Assembly (NCBI RefSeq): GCF_026626705.1
Contig: NZ_JAPNKC010000001.1
Location: forward strand, 8,822,001 to 8,886,000
DNA length: 64,000 nucleotides
Origin: Pyxidicoccus sp. MSG2
GTDB lineage: Bacteria > Myxococcota > Myxococcia > Myxococcales > Myxococcaceae
Direction of reading: 5' to 3'
The notes beneath the pieces are model-generated. The model was not told the DNA's origin. It saw nothing but the letters and a program-made list of their open reading frames with translations, and did no database searches. Positions within the stretch are counted from its first letter, which is position 1. The number at the start of each line of letters is the position of its first letter. Below, piece after piece: positions 34,780 through 42,868 of this stretch. The translations under genes were made by a program, and so were the position numbers.

Positions 34780-36233
34780 CAGGGCAGGTGGCTGGAGTCC
34801 CGGCGCCGCCGCGCGAGCGGCACCAGCAACAGCACGAGCAGGGCGGCGAGGCCCGGGGCCGCGCTGCAGCCACCGTCGGAGTCCGGGTCCTCGTCGATAC
34901 GGATGGGGCCCGCGTCCGCTCCTTCCGGGTAGCCGCCGTCGCTCCCCATCGGATGGCCCGCGTCCACGGGAGTTCCCGCATCACCGGTGCCGGCATCCGT
35001 GGGACCGCCCGTGCCGGCGTCGCTGCAATCACCCAGGGAGTGCTCGAGCGCACCGAGGCTGTAGGCGGACCCCGTGGGCCGGGGCCGCGCGCAGTAGTCC
35101 ACCGTCACCGAGGCCCGCGCCGCCGCCGCGCCGATGAGCTGCGAGACATTCCCCTTGATGCGCAGGTCGCCACTCAGCGGCGCCTGGTACCAGGAGGACC
35201 AGGTGTCGGTCGCCACGTTCATGAGGTTGGTGCCCGCGTCGAAGCTCCCGGTGTCGCGGCCGCGAATCACCGAGGACAGCACGTTGCCGTGGGCCCCGCC
35301 AGTGCTGGAGGCGAAGCGGAAGTCCACGCCCGTGGTGGCGATGAGGGTGTTGAACAGCACCTGCGTGTTCGCCGCCTTGTTGAGATAGATGGCCACGTCC
35401 GAGCAGTTGATGACGACGTTGTTGACCAGCACGCCATCCGAGTGCTCCGGGTCGCACGGCACGCCCGCGTCGAAGGCCGGTGCGCAGAACTCGTTTCCCG
35501 TGCCGCCGCCGCCGAAGGACAGGCCGATGCGCGTATTCCCCGCCGCCGCGTCCTTGGTGCAGATGACGAGGTTGCGCTCGAAGGTGCCCCGGCGGCCTCC
35601 GCTCTTCATGAAGGCGCCGTAGGAGATGCCGCCCGCCTTGGCGAAGTCGTGCACGTAGTTCTCCCGCACCACCCAGTCGTCGCCGGTGTCGATGTTGAGC
35701 TTCGTCACCGGGGTGCCCGTACTCCGGGCGCGCGTGTCATAGACCTCGTTGCGCTCGATGAGGCCCCGGTGCGGCATCTCGTAGACGCCACCGGTGTTCT
35801 TGGCCGCGTTGACCTTGAGCTGCGCGTTGAAGTTCCGGACCCGGCTGTTGCGCAGGACGAAGTTCTCCGCGTGTCCGGTGACGTGGAAGGCGTGCTCGCA
35901 GCTGCTGTCCTGCGCGCACACGCCCTCGATGTCGAGCCCGTCGAACGTCCAATAGCGGCCGGAGACCTTGAAGCCCTCCGTGGCATTGAATCGGATGAGT
36001 GCCGCGTGCCGGTTCGCCGCGCGCACGACGATGGGACTGGACGCGGTGCCCTCCGCTGAACACCCCAGATTCTGGCTGACGTCATACGTGCCGTCCGCGA
36101 GCACAATCTCGTCGCCGGCCTGCGCCGAGGTGAGCGCGGACTGGAGCTGGGAGACGTTGGCGACGTTCTTCACCGCCGCGAGACTGGGGCCGGACAGCAA
36201 CAGCAGCAGCGAGGCCAGGGACAAGGGACGCAT
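34779..36233 (-). CDS. Secreted right-handed beta-helix protein with MYXO-CTERM-like anchor
   Basis: A 484-residue exported protein. It starts with a signal peptide (RPLSLASLLLLLSGPSLAA), followed by a pectate lyase/chondroitinase B-like parallel beta-helix (YWTFDGLDIEGV, RNSRVRNFNAQLKVN, RGLIERNEVYDT, RIGLSFGGGG). A low-complexity Asp/Ala/Gly-rich linker (DAGTG, VDAGHP repeats) follows. It ends with GCSAAPGLAALLVLLLVPLARRRR, a Cys, a hydrophobic helix and a basic cluster typical of the MYXO-CTERM sorting signal. It should be surface-displayed and act on a polysaccharide, but no substrate or catalytic residues can be named. Confidence 0.82.
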   Translation of the reverse strand: MRPLSLASLLLLLSGPSLAAVKNVANVSQLQSALTSAQAGDEIVLADGTYDVSQNLGCSAEGTASSPIVVRAANRHAALIRFNATEGFKVSGRYWTFDGLDIEGVCAQDSSCEHAFHVTGHAENFVLRNSRVRNFNAQLKVNAAKNTGGVYEMPHRGLIERNEVYDTRARSTGTPVTKLNIDTGDDWVVRENYVHDFAKAGGISYGAFMKSGGRRGTFERNLVICTKDAAAGNTRIGLSFGGGGTGNEFCAPAFDAGVPCDPEHSDGVLVNNVVINCSDVAIYLNKAANTQVLFNTLIATTGVDFRFASSTGGAHGNVLSSVIRGRDTGSFDAGTNLMNVATDTWSSWYQAPLSGDLRIKGNVSQLIGAAAARASVTVDYCARPRPTGSAYSLGALEHSLGDCSDAGTGGPTDAGTGDAGTPVDAGHPMGSDGGYPEGADAGPIRIDEDPDSDGGCSAAPGLAALLVLLLVPLARRRRDSSHLP

Positions 36234-36291
36234 GGGAACTCTTCCTCGAGGGGGGAGCCTGGATGCTATTCAGTTGCACGAGGATTGATAC

Positions 36292-37371
36292 ATGACAGTG
36301 CGTGTCGCGCTGCTGGGCCATGGCTTCGCGGGAAGAACATTCCACGCTCCGCTGATTCGAGCGGTGCAGGGGCTGGAGCTGCGCGTCGTCGCGTCCAGCC
36401 AGCCTGAGAATGTGCAGGCCCGGCTGCCGGGCGTGACGGTGGTGGCGTCCGCGCGGGATGCGGCCACACATCCCGACGTGGACCTCGTCGTCATCGCCAC
36501 GCCCAATGAGAGCCATGCACCGCTGGCCGAGGCCGCGCTCCGCGCAGGCAAACACGTCGTCGTCGACAAGCCCTTCACCGTCACGGTGGCGGAGGCTCGC
36601 GCGCTGTGCGCGCTGGCGGAGGAGCGGGGACGGCTGCTGTCGGTGTTCCACAACCGGCGGTGGGACAGTGACTTCCTCGCGCTGCGGGCCCTGCTCGCGG
36701 ACGGCGCCCTGGGGCGGGTGACGCATGTGGAATCGCGGTTCGACCGCTTCCGCCCCGAGGTCCGCCCGCGCTGGCGCGAGCAGGCGCAGCCGGGCGCGGG
36801 CGTGTGGTTCGACCTCGGCCCCCACCTGGTCGACCAGTCGCTGCAACTGTTCGGGCTGCCCGACACCGTGGCGGCGGCCCTCGGGAGACATCGCGAGGGA
36901 GCGCAGGTGGATGACTGGTGCCAGGTCACCCTCGCGTATCCCCGGCGGCATGTCGTGCTCCAGGCGTCCATGCTCGTCGCGGGGGGACTGCCCCGGTTCG
37001 CGGTGCATGGCACGAAGGGCTCGTGGCTCAAGCACGGGCTGGACACGCAGGAGGACGGGCTGCGCGCGGACGTGCTTCCCGGGGCTCCGGGGTGGGGCGA
37101 GGACCCCTCACCCGGACGGCTGACGGACGGGGCGACGGGTTCGGTGCGGACCACCGTCGCGCCTCCCGGGGACTACCGCCGCTACTACAGCGGCCTGCGA
37201 GACGCGCTGGAGGGCAGGGGGCCCAACCCCGTGACGCCCGCGCAGGCGTTGGCCGTGATGTCCGTCCTGGAGGCCGCGGTGCTGGCGGCGGAGCGCGGGT
37301 GTGAGCAGCGGCCGGACCTCACGGCGGAGGAGCGGGCGGCCTTCACGGCCGACACCTCGCCGATGCCGTGA
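36292..37371 (+). CDS. Gfo/Idh/MocA family oxidoreductase
   Basis: A 359-residue NAD(P)-dependent oxidoreductase of the Gfo/Idh/MocA family, close in form to the YdgJ/scyllo-inositol dehydrogenase branch. The nucleotide-binding opening is VALLGHGFAGRTFHAPLI. DLVVIATPNESHAPLAEAAL, GKHVVVDKPFTVTVAEA (the catalytic EKP/DKP lysine) and WFDLGPHLVDQSLQLFG (active-site Asp/His) are in the expected order. The sugar or polyol substrate cannot be told. It is divergent from the beta-helix protein with 58 bases between starts. Confidence 0.88.
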   Translation: MTVRVALLGHGFAGRTFHAPLIRAVQGLELRVVASSQPENVQARLPGVTVVASARDAATHPDVDLVVIATPNESHAPLAEAALRAGKHVVVDKPFTVTVAEARALCALAEERGRLLSVFHNRRWDSDFLALRALLADGALGRVTHVESRFDRFRPEVRPRWREQAQPGAGVWFDLGPHLVDQSLQLFGLPDTVAAALGRHREGAQVDDWCQVTLAYPRRHVVLQASMLVAGGLPRFAVHGTKGSWLKHGLDTQEDGLRADVLPGAPGWGEDPSPGRLTDGATGSVRTTVAPPGDYRRYYSGLRDALEGRGPNPVTPAQALAVMSVLEAAVLAAERGCEQRPDLTAEERAAFTADTSPMP

Positions 37372-37525
37372 GGCGGACAACACGCGCATCGAGGGTGTGA
37401 GCCCGTGCGCCATCAGCACGTTGCCCGTCGGGCATCTGTCCCCACATCGGGATTTGCTTCCGGGAGCGGCCTGCTACGGTGCCACCGGACCGCACCCGTC
37501 GCGTGCAAGGACCCGTGAGGAACGA

Positions 37526-38824
37526 TTGAGCTCGAAGAAGCCCGGCCGCAATGACCCGTGCCCCTGTGGGAGCGGCCTGAAGTACAAGGTCTGCCATGCC
37601 GCCGAGGACCGGGCGAAGGCCGCGCCGCCGCCCGCTGCTCCCGCGCACCCGCTGGCCGCGGACCTCAAGGCGGCGATGGAGATTCTGGGAGACCCGGACA
37701 CGTCGCGGCTGTCCGGGTGCCTGGTGCGCCTGGGCGCGCTGCTGGCCGAGTGGGGCCCCTCACCCGGCCTGCGCTTCGATGCGAAGGCATTCTCCGACCA
37801 CGTGGGTCCGGAGCTGGCGCGGCTGTCCGACAAGGAGGGCCAGGACGCCACCAGCGCCCGGCGCGAGCTGCTCGTCGGGACGGTGCGTGCGCTGGGCACG
37901 CCCGCGTTCCTGGAGCAGCTCGGCACGGCGCTGTTGGGGCGTGCCTCCGAGCCGGGGCTCTCCGCTGGAGACCGGCAGGCGCTGAGCGTGGGGGTGTTGT
38001 TCGCCTCCGCGTCGAAGAAGCTCGGCCGCTCGCGCGCGGAGGACAACCCGCTGCTGGACGTGGTGTTCGACGTGCAGTTCCGCGAGTGGAGTGCGAAGCA
38101 CGCGGAGCTGGTGAAGAAGTACGAGGCGCTCGCCGGTGGCTTCGCCGAGGAGACGCTGCCGCCCGAGGCGCGCGAGGCCCTCCAGCAGGCCCGAGGGGGC
38201 GATGTGGATGCGCTGCTGCGCTACGTGCAGTCAGACCCGGGAATCGCCGAGCGCATCGCCCGCGAGGCCCGGGAGCGCGCCGCCCGCGTGGAGGCCCGGA
38301 TGCGCGAGCCCTCCTCTCCGCCCGTCTTCGCACCCGAGGAGGAGCTGTGGCTCACCTGCGTCCTCTGGGAGCCGATGCAGGCGCTGAAGTCCCTGCCGCA
38401 GGACGCGGAGCCGGCGACGCGGCGCGAGGCCGTGACGACGCTGATGCGCGCGGTGAAGGGCGCGCTCGACGAGGACTTCCTGTCGGGGCTGTTGGGGCGC
38501 CTGCGCGAGAAGGCGAAGGACGCATCCGCCGACGAGGCCACCCGTGCGGCCTTCATGGACACCGCCATCGCCTTCGAGGCGGAGCCCGCGCGCATGACGC
38601 TCGCCGCGCTGCTCACCTCGCGGCAGGAGGCCGTGGGGCGCTCGGCCGAGGAGATGGTCATGCTCGCGGACCTCAAGGCTCTCACCACGTGGACGCCGGA
38701 GAGCTTCGAGCCCTACCGGGAGCTGCTGACGAACATGGGCCTGCCGGCCGCCGCCGTGCGCATCCAGCGCTGCCAGGAGTGGCTGCGCGAGCACCCGGTG
38801 ACGCTGCGAACCGAGACGGTGTAG
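37526..38824 (+). CDS. SEC-C zinc-motif protein, function unknown
   Basis: A 432-residue mostly alpha-helical protein. A SEC-C metal-binding motif lies at the very N-terminus: GRNDPCPCGSGLKYKVCH (about residues 6-23), with the CxC...CH ligands. The rest is rich in Ala, Glu and Arg and has no recognised domain. SEC-C motifs are found in SecA and many unrelated proteins that contact ribosomes or nucleic acid. The TTG at 37526 is chosen because it has GAGGA 6 bases upstream and puts the motif at the N-terminus; the frame is open 75 codons further but that part is unlike protein. The 3' end overlaps a 49-bp tandem repeat. Confidence 0.78.
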   Translation: MSSKKPGRNDPCPCGSGLKYKVCHAAEDRAKAAPPPAAPAHPLAADLKAAMEILGDPDTSRLSGCLVRLGALLAEWGPSPGLRFDAKAFSDHVGPELARLSDKEGQDATSARRELLVGTVRALGTPAFLEQLGTALLGRASEPGLSAGDRQALSVGVLFASASKKLGRSRAEDNPLLDVVFDVQFREWSAKHAELVKKYEALAGGFAEETLPPEAREALQQARGGDVDALLRYVQSDPGIAERIAREARERAARVEARMREPSSPPVFAPEEELWLTCVLWEPMQALKSLPQDAEPATRREAVTTLMRAVKGALDEDFLSGLLGRLREKAKDASADEATRAAFMDTAIAFEAEPARMTLAALLTSRQEAVGRSAEEMVMLADLKALTTWTPESFEPYRELLTNMGLPAAAVRIQRCQEWLREHPVTLRTETV

Positions 38825-38915
38825 GCCGCGGGCACGCGAGCACCCGGTGATGCTGTGGTCAGAGACGGTGTGGGGCGCGGACACGCGAGCGCCCCATGAC
38901 CGTGTGACGTCAGAG
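38786..38915. repeat. 49-bp tandem repeat, 2.6 degenerate copies
   Basis: Copy 1 (38786-38834) includes the last 13 codons of the SEC-C gene and its TAG stop. Copy 2 (38835-38883) matches it at 41 of 49 bases but has TGG where the stop was. A partial, more diverged copy 3 starts at 38884 and runs to about 38915, entering the end of the minus-strand DUF3592-like gene. Each copy opens with CGCGAGC. It looks like a local duplication of a gene end. Confidence 0.8.
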
Positions 38916-39437
38916 CCGGCGCAGCGCTGCGTCCGCGCGCCGCACATGGTCCACGTCGAGTGTGTGCCTGCGCGAGTCCGCGGCGTCGTAGACGACGGTG
39001 ACGTCCGTGCCGACCTGGAGCTCGTCCAGCGGGCCGCCCGCGAAGAGGGTGGAGTAGACGCCCTCGCGCACCTGGCCCTGGTCGTCCACGAAGCGGTAGG
39101 TAAGCCGGCTGCTGCGCTTCCGCTCGTGGTGGATGTGGACGACGCGGCCCACCACGGGCACGCCGTCCCGCAGCAGCAGCCCCTGCCGCTTCGACTGGCG
39201 GAAGCCATACAGGCTCAGCCCCGCGCCGAAGGAGATGAACACGAGGCTCGCACCGGCTTTGGCCGAAGACGAGGCAGGTTGCCGGCCCTGAGCGCGGGCC
39301 GAGGGCCGCAGCGGCCTCGCGACAGTCGGGTCATCGTTGGCGCTCGTGCCCTGGAGCAGCTCGCCACCGATGACCACACCCAGCACCAGCAGGACCAGGC
39401 CCATGAGGATGGGCACGCTCGGATTCTCGCGAATCAT
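38910..39437 (-). CDS. DUF3592-like membrane protein
   Basis: A 175-residue protein with two membrane helices (VPILMGLVLLVLGVVIGGELL at about 8-28, and ASLVFISFGAGLSLYGF at about 63-79). A C-terminal soluble beta domain reads VVGRVVHIHHERKRSSRLTYRFVDD and VGTDVTVVYDAADSRRHTL, the pattern of DUF3592. Function is unknown. The TetR gene ends 54 bases upstream on the same strand, so they may share a transcript. Confidence 0.78.
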   Translation of the reverse strand: MIRENPSVPILMGLVLLVLGVVIGGELLQGTSANDDPTVARPLRPSARAQGRQPASSSAKAGASLVFISFGAGLSLYGFRQSKRQGLLLRDGVPVVGRVVHIHHERKRSSRLTYRFVDDQGQVREGVYSTLFAGGPLDELQVGTDVTVVYDAADSRRHTLDVDHVRRADAALRRL

Positions 39438-39491
39438 CTCGGACGGGGACTGTAGCGCGGGCTTCGAGTCCGCCGCGAACCGGGGCCCGCG

Positions 39492-40088
39492 TCAGGCGCG
39501 GGGTTCCGACGTCTCCGCCAGCAGCACGGAGGCGCGGCGGGCCGCGATGAGCATCTCGTCGGAGAGAGGCGTCCCCTCCGTCGCCTTCGCGATGCTCAGC
39601 GCTCCGATGCAGAGCGCGTAGGCCGCCAGTGCGCGCTCCCGGGCACTCGCGCGGGTGTCTCCGGAGAGGTTCGCGGCGATGCCCTCCACCATCAGGTCCA
39701 CCTCCCGGGAGAGGGTCTCCTTCAGCGCGGGCTCTCCGCGAGCCACGTCGGACAGCACGGCGGGCAGCGGGCACGCGGGCACCTGGGCGTCACGGTGGGC
39801 CCGGGAGAGGTAGCGCCGCACGAGGTGGCTCATCCACTCCGCGCCCCGCAGGTCCTCGATGCCCTGGAACCACTCCCCCCGGCGCTTCGACATGATGCGC
39901 GCGAGCGACTCGACGAGGAGCGCCTGCTTCGAGCCGAAGTGCGCATAGAAGCCGCCCACCGTCAGCCCGGCGGCGCGCATCACGTTCTCCACGCTCGTCG
40001 CGGAGAACCCCTGCCGACGGAAGAGCGCGCTCGCCGCCTCCAGGATGCGCTCGTGTGTGGCCTGCTTCTGTTCCGGGGGATGCCCCAT
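39492..40088 (-). CDS. TetR family transcriptional regulator
   Basis: A 198-residue TetR repressor. The helix-turn-helix spans about residues 15-55: ATHERILEAASALFRRQGFSATSVENVMRAAGL, then GGFYAHFGSKQALLVESLA. The C-terminal ligand-binding part is helical and specific to this protein. The ATG at 40088 is chosen since upstream codons are not protein-like. A divergent thiolase gene starts 200 bases away, and the palindrome at 40210-40233 between them is a likely operator. The ligand is unknown; the neighbouring acyl-CoA-type genes suggest a lipid-derived inducer. Confidence 0.9.
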   Translation of the reverse strand: MGHPPEQKQATHERILEAASALFRRQGFSATSVENVMRAAGLTVGGFYAHFGSKQALLVESLARIMSKRRGEWFQGIEDLRGAEWMSHLVRRYLSRAHRDAQVPACPLPAVLSDVARGEPALKETLSREVDLMVEGIAANLSGDTRASARERALAAYALCIGALSIAKATEGTPLSDEMLIAARRASVLLAETSEPRA

Positions 40089-40209
40089 CCAGGTGTCTCC
40101 TCGCTGCTCCGGATTATAGCCATCATCCAGGGCCGAGGCCCGGACCCGGGCCCCCCTCTTCGCTACCGGAATGTCCGCCCACGGACCCGGGGTGCCAATT
40201 GGAATTGCG

Positions 40210-40233
40210 ACCATATTATGCTTGAAATATGGT
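40210..40233. promoter_or_regulatory. Operator palindrome between TetR and thiolase genes
   Basis: ACCATATT (40210-40217) and AATATGGT (40226-40233) are perfect 8-bp inverted arms around an 8-base spacer, in otherwise GC-rich DNA. TATTAT within it resembles a -10 box for the plus-strand thiolase gene. This is the right size for a TetR dimer site; bound repressor would block the promoter. Confidence 0.7.
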
Positions 40234-40288
40234 TGTGGCGCGTTGACCGGGGCACGAGGCCTCGCCGCGAGTGGGAAGGGGTTTGCCG

Positions 40289-41521
40289 ATGGATGCCTAC
40301 ATTCTGGATGCGGTCCGGACGCCGAGGGCCCGGGCGAAGCCTGGGAAGGGCGCGCTCAGCGGGTTGCACCCGCAGGAGCTGCTGGCGCAGACGCTGCAAC
40401 AGCTTCCACAGCGCACGAGCGTGGACGTGTCGGAAGTCGACGACGTGGTGATTGGCTGCGTGGCCCAGGTGGAGGCCCAGGGCGCCAACATCGCGCGGCA
40501 GGCGCTGCTGGCCGCCAACTGGCCCATCACCGTGCCGGCTTTCAGCCTCAACCGCTTCTGCGGCTCGGGCCTTCAGGCGCTGTCGCTGGCCGCCATGGGC
40601 GTGGCCTCGGGCGCGCAGCGGCTGGTGGTGGCTGGCGGCGTCGAGCAGATGAGCCGGCTGGGCCTGGGCGCGGACGGAGGCGGGACGGATGGGGGCAACA
40701 CCCGCCTTCGCGAGCGTCTCTTCCAGGTCCCCCAGGGCATCTCCGCGGACCTCATCGCCACGCTGGAGGGCTTCTCCCGCGCGGAGCTGGACGCGTTCGG
40801 CCTCCGCTCCCAGCAGCTCGCCACGCGGGCGCAGGCGGAGGGGCGCTTCAGCCGGAGCCTCTTCCCCGTGAAGCACCCGGACACCGGCGAGGTGTTGCTG
40901 GCCACCGATGACTCTCCACGCGCGGACACGTCGCTCGAGAAGCTGGCGGCGCTCTCCGCTTCCTTCACGCAACTGGGCGCCCAGGTCGCTGGCCCCCACG
41001 GCGAGACGCTGGATGCGCTGGCGGTGCGCGCGTGGCCCCGGGCCCGCGAGGTGCGGCACCTGCACACGGCCGGCACGTCCAGCGGCATCGTGGACGGCGC
41101 GGCGGCCATGCTGGTGGCTTCCGGTGACTACGTGCGCGCCCACGGGCTCAAGCCCCGCGCCAGGGTGCGGGCCGTCGCCGCAGTGGGGAGCGACCCGGTG
41201 TTGATGCTGACGGGGCCGGCTCCCGCCGCGCTCAAGGCCCTCAAGGCCGCGGGCATGACGGCGCGCGACGTGGACCTGTGGGAAATCAACGAGGCCTTCG
41301 CGGCCGTCGTCCTGCAGACGGCGCGTGCGCTGGAGGTGGACCTGGAGCGCGTCAACGTCAACGGCGGCGCCATCGCCCTGGGCCATCCGCTGGGCGCCAC
41401 CGGAAACATGCTCGTGGGCACCGCCGTGGACGAGCTGGAGCGGCGCGGCGGCACGGTGGCCCTGGTTGCGTTGTGCACGAGCGGCGGCCAGGCGGTGGCG
41501 GCGGTGCTCGAGCGCGTGTAG
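40289..41521 (+). CDS. Acetyl-CoA acetyltransferase (thiolase)
   Basis: A 410-residue thiolase. The acyl-enzyme nucleophile is Cys91 in [11 protein letters not shown]. The C-terminal half has [33 protein letters not shown] with the catalytic His, and [14 protein letters not shown] with the second Cys. It could act in fatty-acid beta-oxidation or in acetoacetyl-CoA formation; sequence alone does not separate the two. GGAAGGGG lies 9 bases before the ATG. The gene is followed after 22 bases by a DsbA-fold isomerase, likely co-transcribed, and is controlled by the palindrome upstream. Confidence 0.93.
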   Translation: MDAYILDAVRTPRARAKPGKGALSGLHPQELLAQTLQQLPQRTSVDVSEVDDVVIGCVAQVEAQGANIARQALLAANWPITVPAFSLNRFCGSGLQALSLAAMGVASGAQRLVVAGGVEQMSRLGLGADGGGTDGGNTRLRERLFQVPQGISADLIATLEGFSRAELDAFGLRSQQLATRAQAEGRFSRSLFPVKHPDTGEVLLATDDSPRADTSLEKLAALSASFTQLGAQVAGPHGETLDALAVRAWPRAREVRHLHTAGTSSGIVDGAAAMLVASGDYVRAHGLKPRARVRAVAAVGSDPVLMLTGPAPAALKALKAAGMTARDVDLWEINEAFAAVVLQTARALEVDLERVNVNGGAIALGHPLGATGNMLVGTAVDELERRGGTVALVALCTSGGQAVAAVLERV

Positions 41522-41543
41522 ACCTCGTGGCCAGGAGGTCCGC

Positions 41544-42140
41544 ATGGCCGCGCCGCTGGAGTTCTGGTTCGAGTTCGGGAGCACCTACTCGTACGTAGGT
41601 GCGCTGCGAATTGAAGAGGAGTGTCGGGCCGCGGGAGTCCCGCTCCTGTGGAGGCCGTTCCTCCTCGGCCCCCTGTTCACCGCGCAGCTCGGCATCAAGG
41701 ACTCGCCGTTCAATGTGAGCGCGGTTCGCGGCCGGTACATGTGGCGAGACGTGGAGCGGTTGTGCGCGAAACACGGCCTGCCCTGGCGCCGGCCGAGCGT
41801 CTTCCCCCGGGGCACGGTCCTCGCATCCCGAGTGGCCTGCGCGGGTGAGGGCCAGCCCTGGCTCGGGGATTTCATCCGCGCCGTCTTCCGCGCCAACTTC
41901 GCCGAGGACCGCGACATCTCGCAGCCGACTGTCCTGGCGGAGGTGTTGAGCGGGCTCGGCGTGGACTCCGAGCGGGTGCTCGCCTCCGCCGTCACGGAGG
42001 AGAACAAGACCCGGCTCCGCGAGAACACCGCCCGGGCCGAGGCGCTGGGCATCTTCGGCGCACCCAACTGCGTCACCCGTGACGAGCTGTTCTTCGGGCA
42101 GGACCGCATCGGCGACGCCATCGCGTGGGCCCTGTCCTAG
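41544..42140 (+). CDS. 2-hydroxychromene-2-carboxylate isomerase family (DsbA fold)
   Basis: A 198-residue GST-kappa/DsbA-type protein of the 2-hydroxychromene-2-carboxylate isomerase family. The opening PLEFWFEFGSTYSYVGALRIE and the closing GIFGAPNCVTRDELFFGQDRI are both diagnostic. Ser in FGSTYSY replaces the Cys of true DsbA, as in the glutathione-using isomerases. Known members act in naphthalene breakdown, but most are of unknown substrate. AGGAGG precedes the ATG. It is 22 bases from the thiolase gene, and its stop overlaps the stop of the convergent TetR gene. Confidence 0.88.
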   Translation: MAAPLEFWFEFGSTYSYVGALRIEEECRAAGVPLLWRPFLLGPLFTAQLGIKDSPFNVSAVRGRYMWRDVERLCAKHGLPWRRPSVFPRGTVLASRVACAGEGQPWLGDFIRAVFRANFAEDRDISQPTVLAEVLSGLGVDSERVLASAVTEENKTRLRENTARAEALGIFGAPNCVTRDELFFGQDRIGDAIAWALS

Positions 42141-42733
42141 GGTTTCAGGCAGCGCCACGCCGCATCCGCCAGCACCTTCTCGATGCCAGGCTTCAGCTCG
42201 CCCCGGCCACTGGCCCAGTAGCGGAGCAACTCCTGCGCGGGCCCGAGTAGCAACGGCATGTACGCGGTGGACGGCAGGTGGAGCAACTGGCCTTCCTTCG
42301 CGAAGGCCTTCAGCCGGGTAAAACCCTCACGCAGGAAGTCGCCCGTCGCGGATTGAATCTCCGGCTCGGCGGCAGCCACCGCTTCTTCGCGGCGCATCCG
42401 GATGAGGTAGCGCGCCGCGTCCGGATTCGCCCGCGACCAGGTGATGTGGTGCATGACGACAGTGCGCACGAAGCCTTCCGCGTCGTGCTCGCGCTCCAGC
42501 CGCGCGCGCAGCACCTCCTGATGCTGGCGCAGGCAGTCGATGTAGAGGGCGACCGCGATGCCCTCCTTCGCTCCGAAGTGGTGGTAGACGCTGCCCACGC
42601 TGGCGCCGCTGGACTTGCGGATGTCCTCGATGGTCGTCGCCGCCCACCCCAGTCGGGTGAAGCATTCGAGCGCGGCGTCCAGGATGGCGCGGCGGCTCCG
42701 CTCGCCAACGGCGCTTCGGCGTTCCTTCTCCAT
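42137..42733 (-). CDS. TetR/AcrR family transcriptional regulator
   Basis: A 198-residue TetR regulator. The DNA-binding part is RRAILDAALECFTRLGWAATTIEDIRKSSGASVGSVYHHFGAKEGI (about residues 14-60), with the recognition helix in GASVGSVYHHF. The C-terminal helices carry a charged ERxxAVAAAEPEI stretch and no known ligand signature. A 28-bp palindrome 4 bases upstream of the ATG points to self-repression. It converges with the isomerase gene, stop codons overlapping by three bases. Confidence 0.9.
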   Translation of the reverse strand: MEKERRSAVGERSRRAILDAALECFTRLGWAATTIEDIRKSSGASVGSVYHHFGAKEGIAVALYIDCLRQHQEVLRARLEREHDAEGFVRTVVMHHITWSRANPDAARYLIRMRREEAVAAAEPEIQSATGDFLREGFTRLKAFAKEGQLLHLPSTAYMPLLLGPAQELLRYWASGRGELKPGIEKVLADAAWRCLKP

Positions 42734-42736
42734 GGT

Positions 42737-42764
42737 TGGAACCTGATTCTAGAAGCTCGTTCCA
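42737..42764. promoter_or_regulatory. 28-bp palindromic operator before the TetR gene
   Basis: TGGAAC (42737-42742) and GTTCCA (42759-42764) are arms symmetric about the central palindrome TTCTAGAA (42747-42754), all sharing one axis. It begins 4 bases before the TetR ATG (42733) and also lies 105 bases upstream of the kinase gene. It is most likely the autoregulatory site of this TetR protein. Confidence 0.7.
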
Positions 42765-42868
42765 GTCAACGCCGTCCGTCCGCCTGCTGTTCGGCGTGGT
42801 TCCCGGCGAACCGGGCGCCGGAAGAGGACGTGGTAGGGTTTACCTCCTCCACGGGGGAACTCCTTCAC

